A stretch of 64,000 bases of DNA from Anagrus nilaparvatae. Its lineage: Eukaryota > Arthropoda > Insecta > Hymenoptera > Mymaridae. A program made the position numbers and the translations under genes. Location of the stretch: assembly GCA_022575985.1 (NCBI GenBank), contig JAKSXM010000007.1:56574501-56638500 (forward strand). Direction: 5' to 3'. Shown piece after piece: positions 36,965 through 46,938 of this stretch. A model generated the notes under the pieces. That model was not told the origin of the DNA. It worked only from the letters and a program-made list of their open reading frames with translations, and made no database searches. Position 1 is the first letter of the stretch; every line of letters begins with the position of its first letter.

Positions 36965-38170
36965 TGTAATGTAGCTATTTCCGTCTTTGCGGAAATAGTC
37001 ACATTACTGTAATTGTCGAATTTCTATCAATTTTTATAACTTCACGTGTTCGCGGGACTTACCAATCTGTACCATATAAGCTGAAAAGAGAAAGAGAGTA
37101 ATATACTTAATAATCGGGGTCGGGGGAATATTATAGAGAAAAAAAGATAGAGATATTTATGATTTAAACACAAGGGAAAATAAAGCACATTTTTATCAAT
37201 TTCAAACACAAATCATAATTTTTATTAATTAAATTTTATAATATAAACTTAAACTCTATCACTGTCTTTTATCATTTATAATTATCAATTTTCACTGTCT
37301 TTTAATAAACAATTTTCACTGTCTCTAAATATAATTCTAAATTCACTGTCTTTTATTATAAATTTATAAACTTTTAACGCTCGCGACACACACACATTTT
37401 TAAACACACGAGGAGTTTCGGGCTTACCTTTGGTCATCAAAAATATAGGTGCTGAAGATATTATCCTTGGCTGCCATTTTCGATGATAACTGGTACTGCT
37501 CAAAATTCTCCTTATGTTTCCTAATCACTTAATTTCTTTCCTTTTGAAATTGGATTCCAAAGATACTTATCTTTCCTAGGATATTCAACTTCACTATTCA
37601 AAATCAAATGTTCACTTATTCAATTCAAAAATACAAATTTAATGAAAACTGTCGCGACGATAATTATATTAAAAATTATATAAGAAAACACGAGGGAACA
37701 TAATCTAAAATTGTCTTGTCCCTCGTTTATGTTTTCTAATAATCACGAGTTTTCACTATAATCACCAATCACTGTCATATACGAAAATTCTTAATCACGA
37801 CAAACAACTTCAAAACTTAATTAAAACTACTTAAATGTATGATAAAAATAAACTGTTAATTAATGGCCGGCGACATGCGTTTTCGTGAGTTATCAAAAAC
37901 GTGACCTATTTTTAGAAGGGTCCGTCGCCGAATATCGTCCTCGCTGGTCACTTAAACCCGCGTTGTCGATCGGCTTCTCTCCCTTCTCCTTTTCTTATCT
38001 AGTTCTTCGCGGCTTTTATTAATTATCTATGTGTGCGTGTGTCACTAATGTCACCTATATATTTAATCAAACTATAACCTATATTTAAAAATCTCACGGT
38101 TTTTCATAAAATTTAAATATTTTATGTGAATAAAAATAAACTTAATTTTAGCGTTTGTAACCACGTTACA
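36965..38170. mobile_element. 1206-bp insertion with TG...CA ends and ATTG duplication (solo LTR-like)
   Basis: The ends are TGTAATGTAG on the left and the complement of TGTAACGTGG on the right. ATTG flanks both sides (36961-36964 and 38171-38174). TG...CA ends with a 4-bp duplication fit a solo LTR of a Ty3/gypsy- or BEL-like element. They also fit a TIR element with 4-bp duplications, such as the integrase-related Ginger type. The left end forms an unusual terminal hairpin (36966-37007; CTATTTCCG / CGGAAATAG). A TATA-like ATATAAG near 37074 and an AATAAA at about 37181 could be LTR signals on the plus strand. No protease, RT, integrase or transposase frame is present. Confidence 0.72.
37428..37477 (-). 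other. Exon-like minus-strand piece with 5' splice site
   Basis: On the minus strand an AAAATGGC start context opens a 16-codon frame (MAAKDNIFSTYIFDDQ) that ends CAAAG followed by GTAAGCC, a good 5' splice-donor match. It lies inside the 1.2-kb insertion, so if real it would be a leader exon carried by that element. No acceptor or second exon could be identified. A chance match is quite possible. Confidence 0.25.
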
Positions 38171-38805
38171 ATTGATAATGGTGAAAAAAGTGCCAGTAAC
38201 CGAACCAAATATTTCTCTCAACGAAAAACCATTTTACAAATCATAAATTCCTTATTAACTGCCATTGATTTGGCAATGAATTATGATCCGATAATGACAA
38301 GGAGTTTGAATTATAAACATAGTTGTGAAAACGCAGTAGAAATTTATGAAGAGTTATATAAGGATGTTTTAAGACGAGCAAAACAGTCGCGGATGAACGA
38401 CTTTTTTTAACAGAAAAATTAATCCTGAACTTAATTTCATTGAAATTTTGTATTTTTTAGTCTTAAAATCATTTTTATAAAAAAAAAAATTAATTTTTAT
38501 ATCATTTGAACTTCTACGAACGTAACCCCTATTTTCCCATAAGAGTAAGGTCTTATTATCCGCGGTTTTGTTATCCGCGGTACTTTTCAGGAACGTATCC
38601 CCCGCGGATAACGAGGGATGCCTGTATTTATAATTCATTATTTCTTTTTCAAACGTTTTTTTGAATTTATTCACCGAGATACCATTATTTTAAGCAAAAA
38701 AAAGCGCTGAGCGGATTTTTTCCTTTTTTTAGGACCTGTAGGCATCCTACAATCGAAATTCATCGGAATCTCGGATGTACCTTCAAATTTTATTTAAAAT
38801 TGTTT

Positions 38806-39845
38806 CTAACCAACCTTGAGTTTATTGAGACCCTTTATCTCAGTTTTTAATTCCGGCGTGAGCCATGGGAGGGATTTATTATATAAAATAAATTCTTTAT
38901 AAGGAGCTAACGAGTCGAGAACTGAGGTTATATGTTTTGCAGTGTTATTCCAAATTAAATCGGTATCACTACTTTTAAATGCAAAAGACCGAACATAAGC
39001 TAGTAGTCTTAAAGTAAATTCATCCTTTGCAATAATATCTATGTTTCTATATCTTATTTGAGCTAATGAAGTTTTCGAAAGAAAGATATCTAGAGTAACA
39101 TCCATAAGTGCATGATTATTAATGAAGGAAAATTTTTCGAATGAAATGACACGATCATTTTCATCGACAATACAAAGGTCGATGGCAGAAAAATGTTGAC
39201 CTTTATGGGTTGCCACATGAGGGACTAAATGTAACCTATTTTCAAAAAAAAGTCGTACATTAAGATAGATTTTTGGTTAAAATAATACATATCGGCATTA
39301 AAATCACCTAAGATTAATTGATTACTATAGCTGGTTATGATATTAGATAAATTTTCTTAAAATTTGATACCCTGATAGAATCTCGAGTCAGGAGGTTTGT
39401 AGACTACAGCTACAAAAAGATAAGAGCTCGAGAGATTGATTTCCCAAATTAGGTAATCAGCCAATTTTTCATGACCGGTTTCCGTACTTCTGTCAAGTAT
39501 GCGGTATTTAATATTAATTTTTATATTTAATGCTGCTCCTCCCGAACTACGCCCTTGTCTATCATTTCTTATTAATGTATATCCCGGTATTTGGGCCATA
39601 ACATCAGTGAAGGCGCTATGTAACCACATATCGGTTACTGCTATCACATGATATTCCCCAGAAAGAAATTTAGCGCGAACAAAATCCATACAATTTGGTT
39701 TACAAAGGGAGTTGGCATTGAAGTGGCAAGGTTTAAAAAGTTTGGGAGAATGAGCATTCGGATTTGTACTTTTATTTTTATAATTATTTGAATTTTGGTT
39801 CCTTACCGGTGATTGCTATTCCTGAGATTGTTGACTGAGAAGCAG
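38806..39845 (-). pseudogene. Endonuclease-domain fragment of a Jockey/CR1-type non-LTR retrotransposon
   Basis: The minus strand reads through an apurinic-type endonuclease domain. In order: FNANSL near 39715, IAVTDMWLHS (usually VTETWL), IPGYTLIRNDRQGRSSGGAAL, VYKPPDS, GDFNAD at 39291-39308, AIDLCIVDENDRV, and NNHALM where SDH is usual. It continues into the linker before the reverse transcriptase (LPWLTPELK) and stops there. Damage: an in-frame TAA at 39357-39359, a frameshift at an eight-base A run on the plus strand (39244-39251), and a stop upstream near 39810. The E-to-D and SDH-to-NNH changes affect positions normally catalytic. Losing the 3' part (RT) while keeping a 5' part is unlike ordinary 5' truncation, so a later deletion or rearrangement at about 38805 is implied. 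Confidence 0.85.
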
Positions 39846-39849
39846 TGAA

Positions 39850-42629
39850 AAGTTACGTTATGTTATCTTATATATAACTTTTTCATAACTCAAGAGGGGT
39901 GCGTAGATAAATTATAGACAAAGATGCTAGCGTCTGTGATAACTTTAAAGAGCTATAGCAAAGAACGGGGGTATGATATGCATTTAAGTAAGAAACAAGA
40001 GCGTTATGAAGCAATTCATATATTTTCAATAAAATAGCTGGTGTCTATAAACCGGTTCCTTTCAAATGTTTATTAAAAAGAATTCAATTTACCCCCCTCC
40101 CCTCAACAACCCCCAAATTGGGGGGTTCTCCCTGAGAAGAACGGTTTAAATTTCAGAACAAGCATTTTCTACCTCAACAGACTCTATAGAACAATAAAAT
40201 ATCAGAGATTTTTAGGAGTTTCGTGGTGAAATTTTTTTGGCGTTCCAGAAAACTGTGCCACGCTACTTAGTTGTACGATATCAAAAACACTCAAAATCTC
40301 TACTAGGGATATAGGGATACAATAAAAAAAAAATTGATACATTTCTTCTAAAAGCTGTTATTTTTAAATTCAGCGATTTGATTGAGTACCATATTAATAA
40401 AGAATTATTTTTTTGATAAAAAATCCTTAGAATACGAAATAATATACTAAAAGAAAAATTCACTTGGGGAATTATTGTAAATAACTTGAAATATTTCTTC
40501 ATATAAAAAATTAAAACAAAATTTTTCCATTCTTTTACGATATGAACGTATAAACATATACTTAATTTTTTTAATGTTTCAAGTAATTTTCAATCGTTTG
40601 CGCAAGAAAAAAAAATCCGCTTTCAGCAAGCGGATTTTTTTCAGTGTATATCTTATGCTCGATCTAATATGCACTTGCAAAAGTATTAAAATGAAAAAGA
40701 ATTATTTATTTAAATATTTAAAATTTTCTTACTACAACATATATATTTAAATCCATAACTATATAATGTATCTATCTATATTATTGCAAGAAATAAAAAA
40801 AAGTATACATAAATTTCGGATCATAAAAGTTGATGTTGTACATTTATTTGCTTTTTTTTTCCTCTCGATATAACGCGGATTGAAAATAAAAAAGAAGCTT
40901 TTTTTTCAAAAAAATATTTAAATGTTATTCTTCTACTATAAAAGCATTTGTACACGTACGTTAAATATAGCATAAAGACAACTTAGTATTCCCGTTTTTT
41001 TTAACGTAATATTGAATAAAAAAGAAATTTAAAATGTATAATATTATTACAAATATTACTTAACTTTATCTAATAATTATACGTAATTTTTTTTTTATTT
41101 ATTTAAATAAAATGTAAGAAATTTTATAGGTAGATTAGGTTGCAAGGTAATTTTAAAAATATCATGATTTTGGATTAAGAAAAAACAGGAAATTTTTTCA
41201 TATCGAAAATGTCTATAGTGATGGGTAAATCTCAAAATTTTGGTGAATCTCAAAATCGAGGGGGAGAATTTTAGTTCTATTACTAAAAAATGGAAAGCAA
41301 AATTGTAATCTCATTTCGTATATGTATTATACATTCCCAGCATCATTATACTCATTATTATACCTACAAAATAAAGCCTATAATTTAAGACAATTTTAAC
41401 ATAGACTGAAAATTACTTTTTAAATTAACTGAATATTTTACTTAAAAATATCATATATCTTGAAAAAATACTATATCATAAAAGACCAAAACATCCAATT
41501 TTAATAGTGCTCCAAAAGCTTAAATATCCTGAATGTTGACAAATAGCTTCTTTTGACACTAAATTTTGAAAATACTATTCCACCTAATATATAAATATTA
41601 TGATAAAATATAATACACAAATATAAATAACTACAAAATTTTTCAAAAAAAAAGGTAGAAAAATCTTTAATAATTCTCAAAGTATAATTTAAACATTTTT
41701 CATTCTTTTTAAAAAAATTAGAATAAAAAAATAATTTTCATAAAATAGCAAGAAAGTTTATATGATATACCTATATTAGATTATACTATACCGTTAAGAC
41801 TCATTAAATTTCCTCATCACATACTAAATCAATATAGATATCATGTTTCTCTTTTGTATAATATTAAAAATTTAAATTTTTTACTTATATTAATTTTATT
41901 TTAAATTAAACTGGACATAAAGTACTTAAACACGCTCATGTTATATTTGTTTTACATCATGAACAAACCGATATTTTTTTTTTTTTTTACTTAAGTAGTT
42001 GCGTTCCAGTGCAAGAGTTAAGAATAATACAACATTTATGTGTACATATAGATATGCACTTGTCTTGCATGCGTTAAACATTCCAATGTAAACTTATATT
42101 ATCTTTTTTTTAACTATTAACTTAAATTTTTTATTTATATTTTTATGGATTGGCGCCATTATTATTATCGTTATTATTATTAATACAAGAAATTTTTAAA
42201 ATATGTAAATAATTTTTTATAAAAATGCAATTTTATATTAAAATAGCAAATATATCCTAAAATTTATTGTGATCTTAAAGTTTAGGAGATTTCGATATTT
42301 TTTTCTATAAATGAAGTCTTGTAAGGTAAGAAAGAAATATTACAGTATGAGGTAGTAAACTTTGAAAAGAGATTATTAAAAAAAACTACCCCTAAAAAAA
42401 AAAAAATTTACTGCATTTTTCTTATTACATACTTAAAAAAAAAAAAATTTAAACTTACTTCTTTTTTTTTTGCAAGACTTTAAGTCAAATAAACTTTTTT
42501 GTACATGAGTGATTCTATGTCAAGTTTGCAGGGTAATAATTTTTTTTTTTAAATTTGGTTTCAAAAAGTATACTGAATTTTTTGTTGAAGCTGAATTCAA
42601 GAATTATATAGTTGAGCCAACCAAGAGGA
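39850..42629. other. AT-rich spacer, no gene seen
   Basis: Contains a C/G-rich hairpin near 40108-40127 (CCCCCAAATTGGGGG) and the A/T-flanked hairpin at 40609-40641. Frames at 40281-40502 and 42509-42703 are unsupported; the latter enters a repeat arm. Confidence 0.5.
40609..40641. repeat. Perfect 14-bp hairpin AAAAAAATCCGCTT
   Basis: AAAAAAATCCGCTT, a 5-base loop (TCAGC) and the exact complement AAGCGGATTTTTTT. In form it looks like a bacterial intrinsic terminator, but nothing else here is bacterial. Confidence 0.85.
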
Positions 42630-43360
42630 TCATTTATGGAGATATTTATGTTTTTTGGTCTTCTGAAACTGGTGTCCATTTTTATCAAAAAGTGGCAGAT
42701 TAACTGTTATTAACAAATTATTGTATGATTGGCCATAATTTGAGGACTGAAGCTAACAAATTTTAAAATTTTTAAAAAGGACCAAATAAACTTGATGTAA
42801 TTTGACCTGTCAAACCCAAATTTTCCTAAATAAAGAAAGTAAAATTTTATAATATTATTTTAGATATTTCACTTTCTAACGAAATTTTTAAATAATTTTA
42901 ATTTTCTCAAAAGTTCGATAGCTGAGTCGCAAAACTATAGGCTTATGTCACCTGCAGGCTTTTTTTCTTTGTTTTCTTTATTTTCCTATTGGTTTTACCC
43001 TGTTGATGAAACACACAAACAGATAAATAAATAAATTTTCAAATATATATAATAAACAGATGTATGACACACGAATTTTACCGACTATTTGCCATAATTC
43101 ATTAATAATTAAATATTGCTAAATAATTAATCTGATTCCTTTAAAAATAGAAAATTTGGATTTGGCAGATCAAATTACATAAAATTTGTTTGTCCCTTTT
43201 AAAAATTTTTGAAATTTGTTAACTTCAGCCCTCAAATTACGTCCAATTATGCAATAATTTGTTAATAACAAATAATATACCAATTTTAAGTGAAAATAGT
43301 CCCCGGATTCGATTTCAGGAGACCAAAAAACATAAATAACACCCACTTTTATCCACGCAG
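42630..43360. repeat. Foldback element with roughly 210-bp arms
   Basis: The left arm 42630-42840 and the reverse complement of 43130-43360 share a long alignable sequence, including TATTTATGTTTTTTGGTCT, TGTTATTAACAAATTATTG, ATAATTTGAGGACTGAAG and AAATTTTTAAAA. The centre is AT-rich. Frames at 42509-42703 and 43170-43373 read the same arm sequence (IYVFWS), so they are mirror images and not two genes. A diverged relative lies at 2290-2525. Confidence 0.75.
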
Positions 43361-44833
43361 GAGGTATGTCCACGAAACGCCACGAACGATCCTATTGAGC
43401 GGCAGAACAAATAGGGAATCATTCATTTTAAATTTTTAAATATCTTTAATAGATTTTTTATTTATTACTCTAAACACACAAAAAAATTATAAATTCCTTA
43501 ATAAATAAAAATTTGCATATATTAATACTATAACAAGTAGCTGTAAATTTAATAAAATTTTAATGTATTTAATTTAAAAAAAAAATTTTAATCCGATTAA
43601 AAAACTACCGCGCGCATTCTCTCTTTCAACTATTAAATTTATCGCGAAAGTGTTACTATGTATAAAATAACCATATTAATTAAATTCATTATTTTATTAT
43701 TTATCAGCGACATAAATAATCATATTAATTAATTATTATTAATTATTAAAATGTATTATGTAGTGGGTATAATAAGCTTCTGAAAAATATGTATATGTTA
43801 CGCTCCATTAGAAAAAAAATAATTTACAAATATTTATACTCTTGCTGTTTTGAAACATTTTATTTGATTAACTCGAGAATTGAACCTTCTGTGGAACCAA
43901 ATCATCAAACTCGTTAAAGCTGAACGAAAATAGCGCTGAAAGTATTTTTATAGCATTTACATTGAATAAGGTGTTACTATATGGTCGATGGTATCAAAAA
44001 TGTCTAATTTTTGCGTTACGTATTTTAAAATTTTTAAAAAAGTTTCAGTTCAAATTTCTCAAAATGTTAAAAAAAAATGTATTTTAAAAAGCAAAAAATA
44101 AAAAGTAACAATACTTACACAGAGAATATTATTATTAATATTTTACTTGTTAATAGATGAAACCATAAATCAATTATAAATTTATATTATAATAGAAGAC
44201 AGTTAAAAAACAGTACTTTAATTTCTTTGACTTCACAATCATAGAATTGGGCGTAACATATATATGAACAGTATACTTTAACATGTAAAAAATAAAATTG
44301 ATTTAGTAATTAAAAAGTAATAAATTATAATTATATATAAAAAATATATAAATTTAATTAAAATTTACTCATATATATATACAAAATAAAAGCATTATTA
44401 TGTATAAATCATGGGTGGTATTAGTATATATATAATTATATATATATATATAAAATATTGTTTTTAAAACACCATAAAGTAGCTTATAATTATAATAAAA
44501 AAACAATATTTTAAGAAAAAATTTATCAAAAAAAATAAAATAAGAGTATCATCATTATTGGTCATCGACATCAAAAAAATTCTAACTGTAAAATTAAAAA
44601 AAATAAGAATGCTGAATAATAATTAAAAAAATCCCACACACATATTTAAAATAATCAAATATTTATTTATACATACGTGTAATACACTTGTAACATACTG
44701 TTAAAATGTACTCACACCTACAGTTTTTTTTTTGATGAATCACAAAGATAAAGTCAGTTTGATTTTTTTATGTTCGATTAATTTTTAAGTGTTAATTTTA
44801 GCTACTGAATAAAACAGAAAAAATGAAGTTATC
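43361..44833. other. AT-rich spacer, no gene seen
   Basis: TA-rich stretches near 44340-44460. No frame or repeat supported. Confidence 0.55.
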
Positions 44834-44837
44834 TTAA

Positions 44838-46934
44838 CCCATTAACGCCCAACCGACAATTCCTGGACACTAGCATATTTTTATATGAAAAAATTGAAAT
44901 TTCGGGCCAAAAATGGTACCTAGTAGGTATTCAGGGCTGCTCTTTCCGAATCTGAAGTCCGTTTTCACGTACCACCCCTCGGGGGTGCGATATCAACCCC
45001 CAAAGTGGGGTATGTTTTAAATGAATTTTTGAACTTTCTTTATAATGTTATTTAGCTAATAAAAACAGTTGATTATTATAAAAAATTATTGCTAGAACCT
45101 TTAAAAACCTCAAAAAATAAAAGAAAAATATTTTTACCTGTTTTACCCCATTGGGGGGCAAATTATGGGGGTGTGGGGGACGGACTTTTTAGGTACTTGA
45201 ATAAATTGAAATTTTTACCTAAAAATATTATCTAGTAGGTATTTAGGGCTGCTTTTTCCGAATCTGAAGTCTATTTTCACGTACCACCCCTCAGGATTAC
45301 GATATCAACCCCTAAAATGGGGTAAATTGTAAATATACTTTTAAAGATTTTTTAACGATTCAACACTTGGAAAAGTAACCACTTTTCCAAGGTTGCTCTT
45401 TAAAAAAAATATTTACACGAACTGTAAAAAATGTCAAAAAATCACGTGCATATCGAAATACCTCATTTCAACCCCTTAGAGGGGTGGTAATGGGGCGAAC
45501 TTTATAAATAAACAAGATTATAATTTTTAGGTTTAAAAATGGTGTCTAGTAGGTATTTTTGGCTGATTTTTCCAAATCTGAAGTCCATCTTTACATAAAA
45601 CCCCTCGGGGGTGCAATTTCAACCCCTATAATGGGGTAAATTGTAAATTTACGTTTAATGTTTTAAAATTATTAAAATTACGCAAAAAAATAGCTTGCTA
45701 GGTATTGAATAATTATATACGCACGTGATTTTTTGAAATTTTTTACTGATTGCTGTCTAGTTATTTTTTCTTTAGAAAAACCATTGTTTCAAGTGTTGAA
45801 TCGTTTAAATATTTTTGCGAGCATATTTATAATTTACCCCAATTTAGGGGTTGATATCGCGCCCCCGAGGGATTTTATGTGAAAATGGACTTCAGATTCG
45901 GAAAAAGCAGCCAAAAGTACCTACTAGACACCATTTTTAGGCCTAAAAATCATAATTTCGTTTATTTATAAAGTTCACCCTATTACCACCCCTCTAAGGG
46001 GTTGAAATGGGGTATTTAAGATATGCACGTAATTTTTTGACATTTTTTACAGTTCGTGTAATTATTTTTTTTAAAGAGCAACCACTTTTCCAAGTGTTGA
46101 ATAGTTAAAAAATATTTAACAGTATATTTACAATTTACCCCATTTGAGGGGTTGATATCGTAATCCCGAGGGGTACATGAAAATAGACTTCAGATTCGGA
46201 AAGAACAGCCTAAAATACCTACTAGATAACATTTTTAGGTAAAAATTTCAATTTATTCAAGTACCTAAAAAGTCCTCCCCCACACCCCCATAATGTGCCC
46301 CCCCCCCTCAAGGGGTAAAACAGTTAACAATATTTTTCTTTTATTTTCTGAGGTTTTTAAAATTTCTAGCAATAATTTTTTCTAATAGTCAACTGTTTTT
46401 ATTGGCTAAATAACATTATAAAGAAAGTTCAAAAATTCATTTAAAACATACCCCACTTTGGGGGTTGATATCGCACCCCCGAGGGGTGGTACGTGAAAAC
46501 GGACTTCAGATTCCGAAAGAGCAGCCCTAAATACCTACTAGATACCATTTCTAGGTAAAAATTTCAATTTATTCAAGTACCTAAAAAGTCCATCCCCCAC
46601 ACCCTATAATTTGCCCCCCAATGGGCTAAAACAGGTAAAAATATTTTTCTTTTATTTTTTGAGGTTTTTAAAGGTTCTAGCAATAATTTTTTATAATAAT
46701 CAACTGTTTTTATTAGCTAAATAACATTGGAAAGAAAGTTCAAAAATTCATTTAAAACATACCCCACTTTGGGGGTTAATATCGCACCCCCGAGGGGTGG
46801 TACGTGAAAACGGACTTCAGATTCCGAAATAGCAGCCCTAAATACCTATTAGGTACCATTTTTGGCCCAAAATTTCAATTTTTTCATATAAAAATATGCG
46901 AGTGTCCAGGAATTGTCGGTTGGGCGTTAATGGG
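44838..46934. mobile_element. 2.1-kb modular palindrome with piggyBac-type TTAA flanks
   Basis: Ends CCCATTAACGCCCAACCGAC and the exact complement, each bordered by TTAA (44834-44837 and 46935-46938). TTAA duplication with CCC termini is the piggyBac signature. Each half is built from modules of about 312 bp marked by GAATCTGAAGTC or its complement, at 44948, 45260 and 45573 on the left and 45888, 46186, 46502 and 46813 on the right. The right half therefore has one extra module (46502 duplicates 46813). Each module also carries CACCCCTCGGGGGTGCGATA and ACCTACTAG(A/G)TA. There is no transposase; it must have been moved by an enzyme encoded elsewhere, if ever mobile in this form. Confidence 0.88.
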
Positions 46935-46938
46935 TTAA

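Larger units (their letters stand above)
36880..38410 (+). pseudogene. Internally deleted Tigger-type transposase, split by an insertion
   Basis: The 5' part (36880-36964) starts at an ATG and reads MAPQSRKTLSR and then KLKILDLI, matching the beginning of a CENP-B-type helix-turn-helix DNA-binding domain. The 3' part (38175-38410) continues DNGEKSASNRTKYF, the next helix of the same domain, then passes directly to an acidic helical C terminus ending QSRMNDFF. Tigger-type transposases typically end in a short polar stretch and FF. The frames on the two sides of the insertion are in register if the insertion and one copy of its 4-bp duplication are ignored. The DDD/DDE catalytic core is absent, so no active enzyme can be made, though a short DNA-binding product might once have existed. 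Confidence 0.8.
36619..38624 (+). mobile_element. Non-autonomous pogo/Tigger-type DNA transposon with TA duplications
   Basis: The ends are CAGGGATCCCTCGTTATCCG on the left and the complement of CAGGCATCCCTCGTTATCCG on the right, each abutting TA (36617-36618 and 38625-38626). CAG ends, a TCGTTATCCGCGG terminal motif and TA duplication are characteristic of pogo/Tigger-type elements of the Tc1/mariner superfamily. Several TATCCGCGG repeats lie inside each end. Inside are the start and end of a transposase gene but no catalytic domain, so the element is internally deleted. A 1206-bp insertion splits it; without that insertion it would be about 0.8 kb. Confidence 0.88.
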
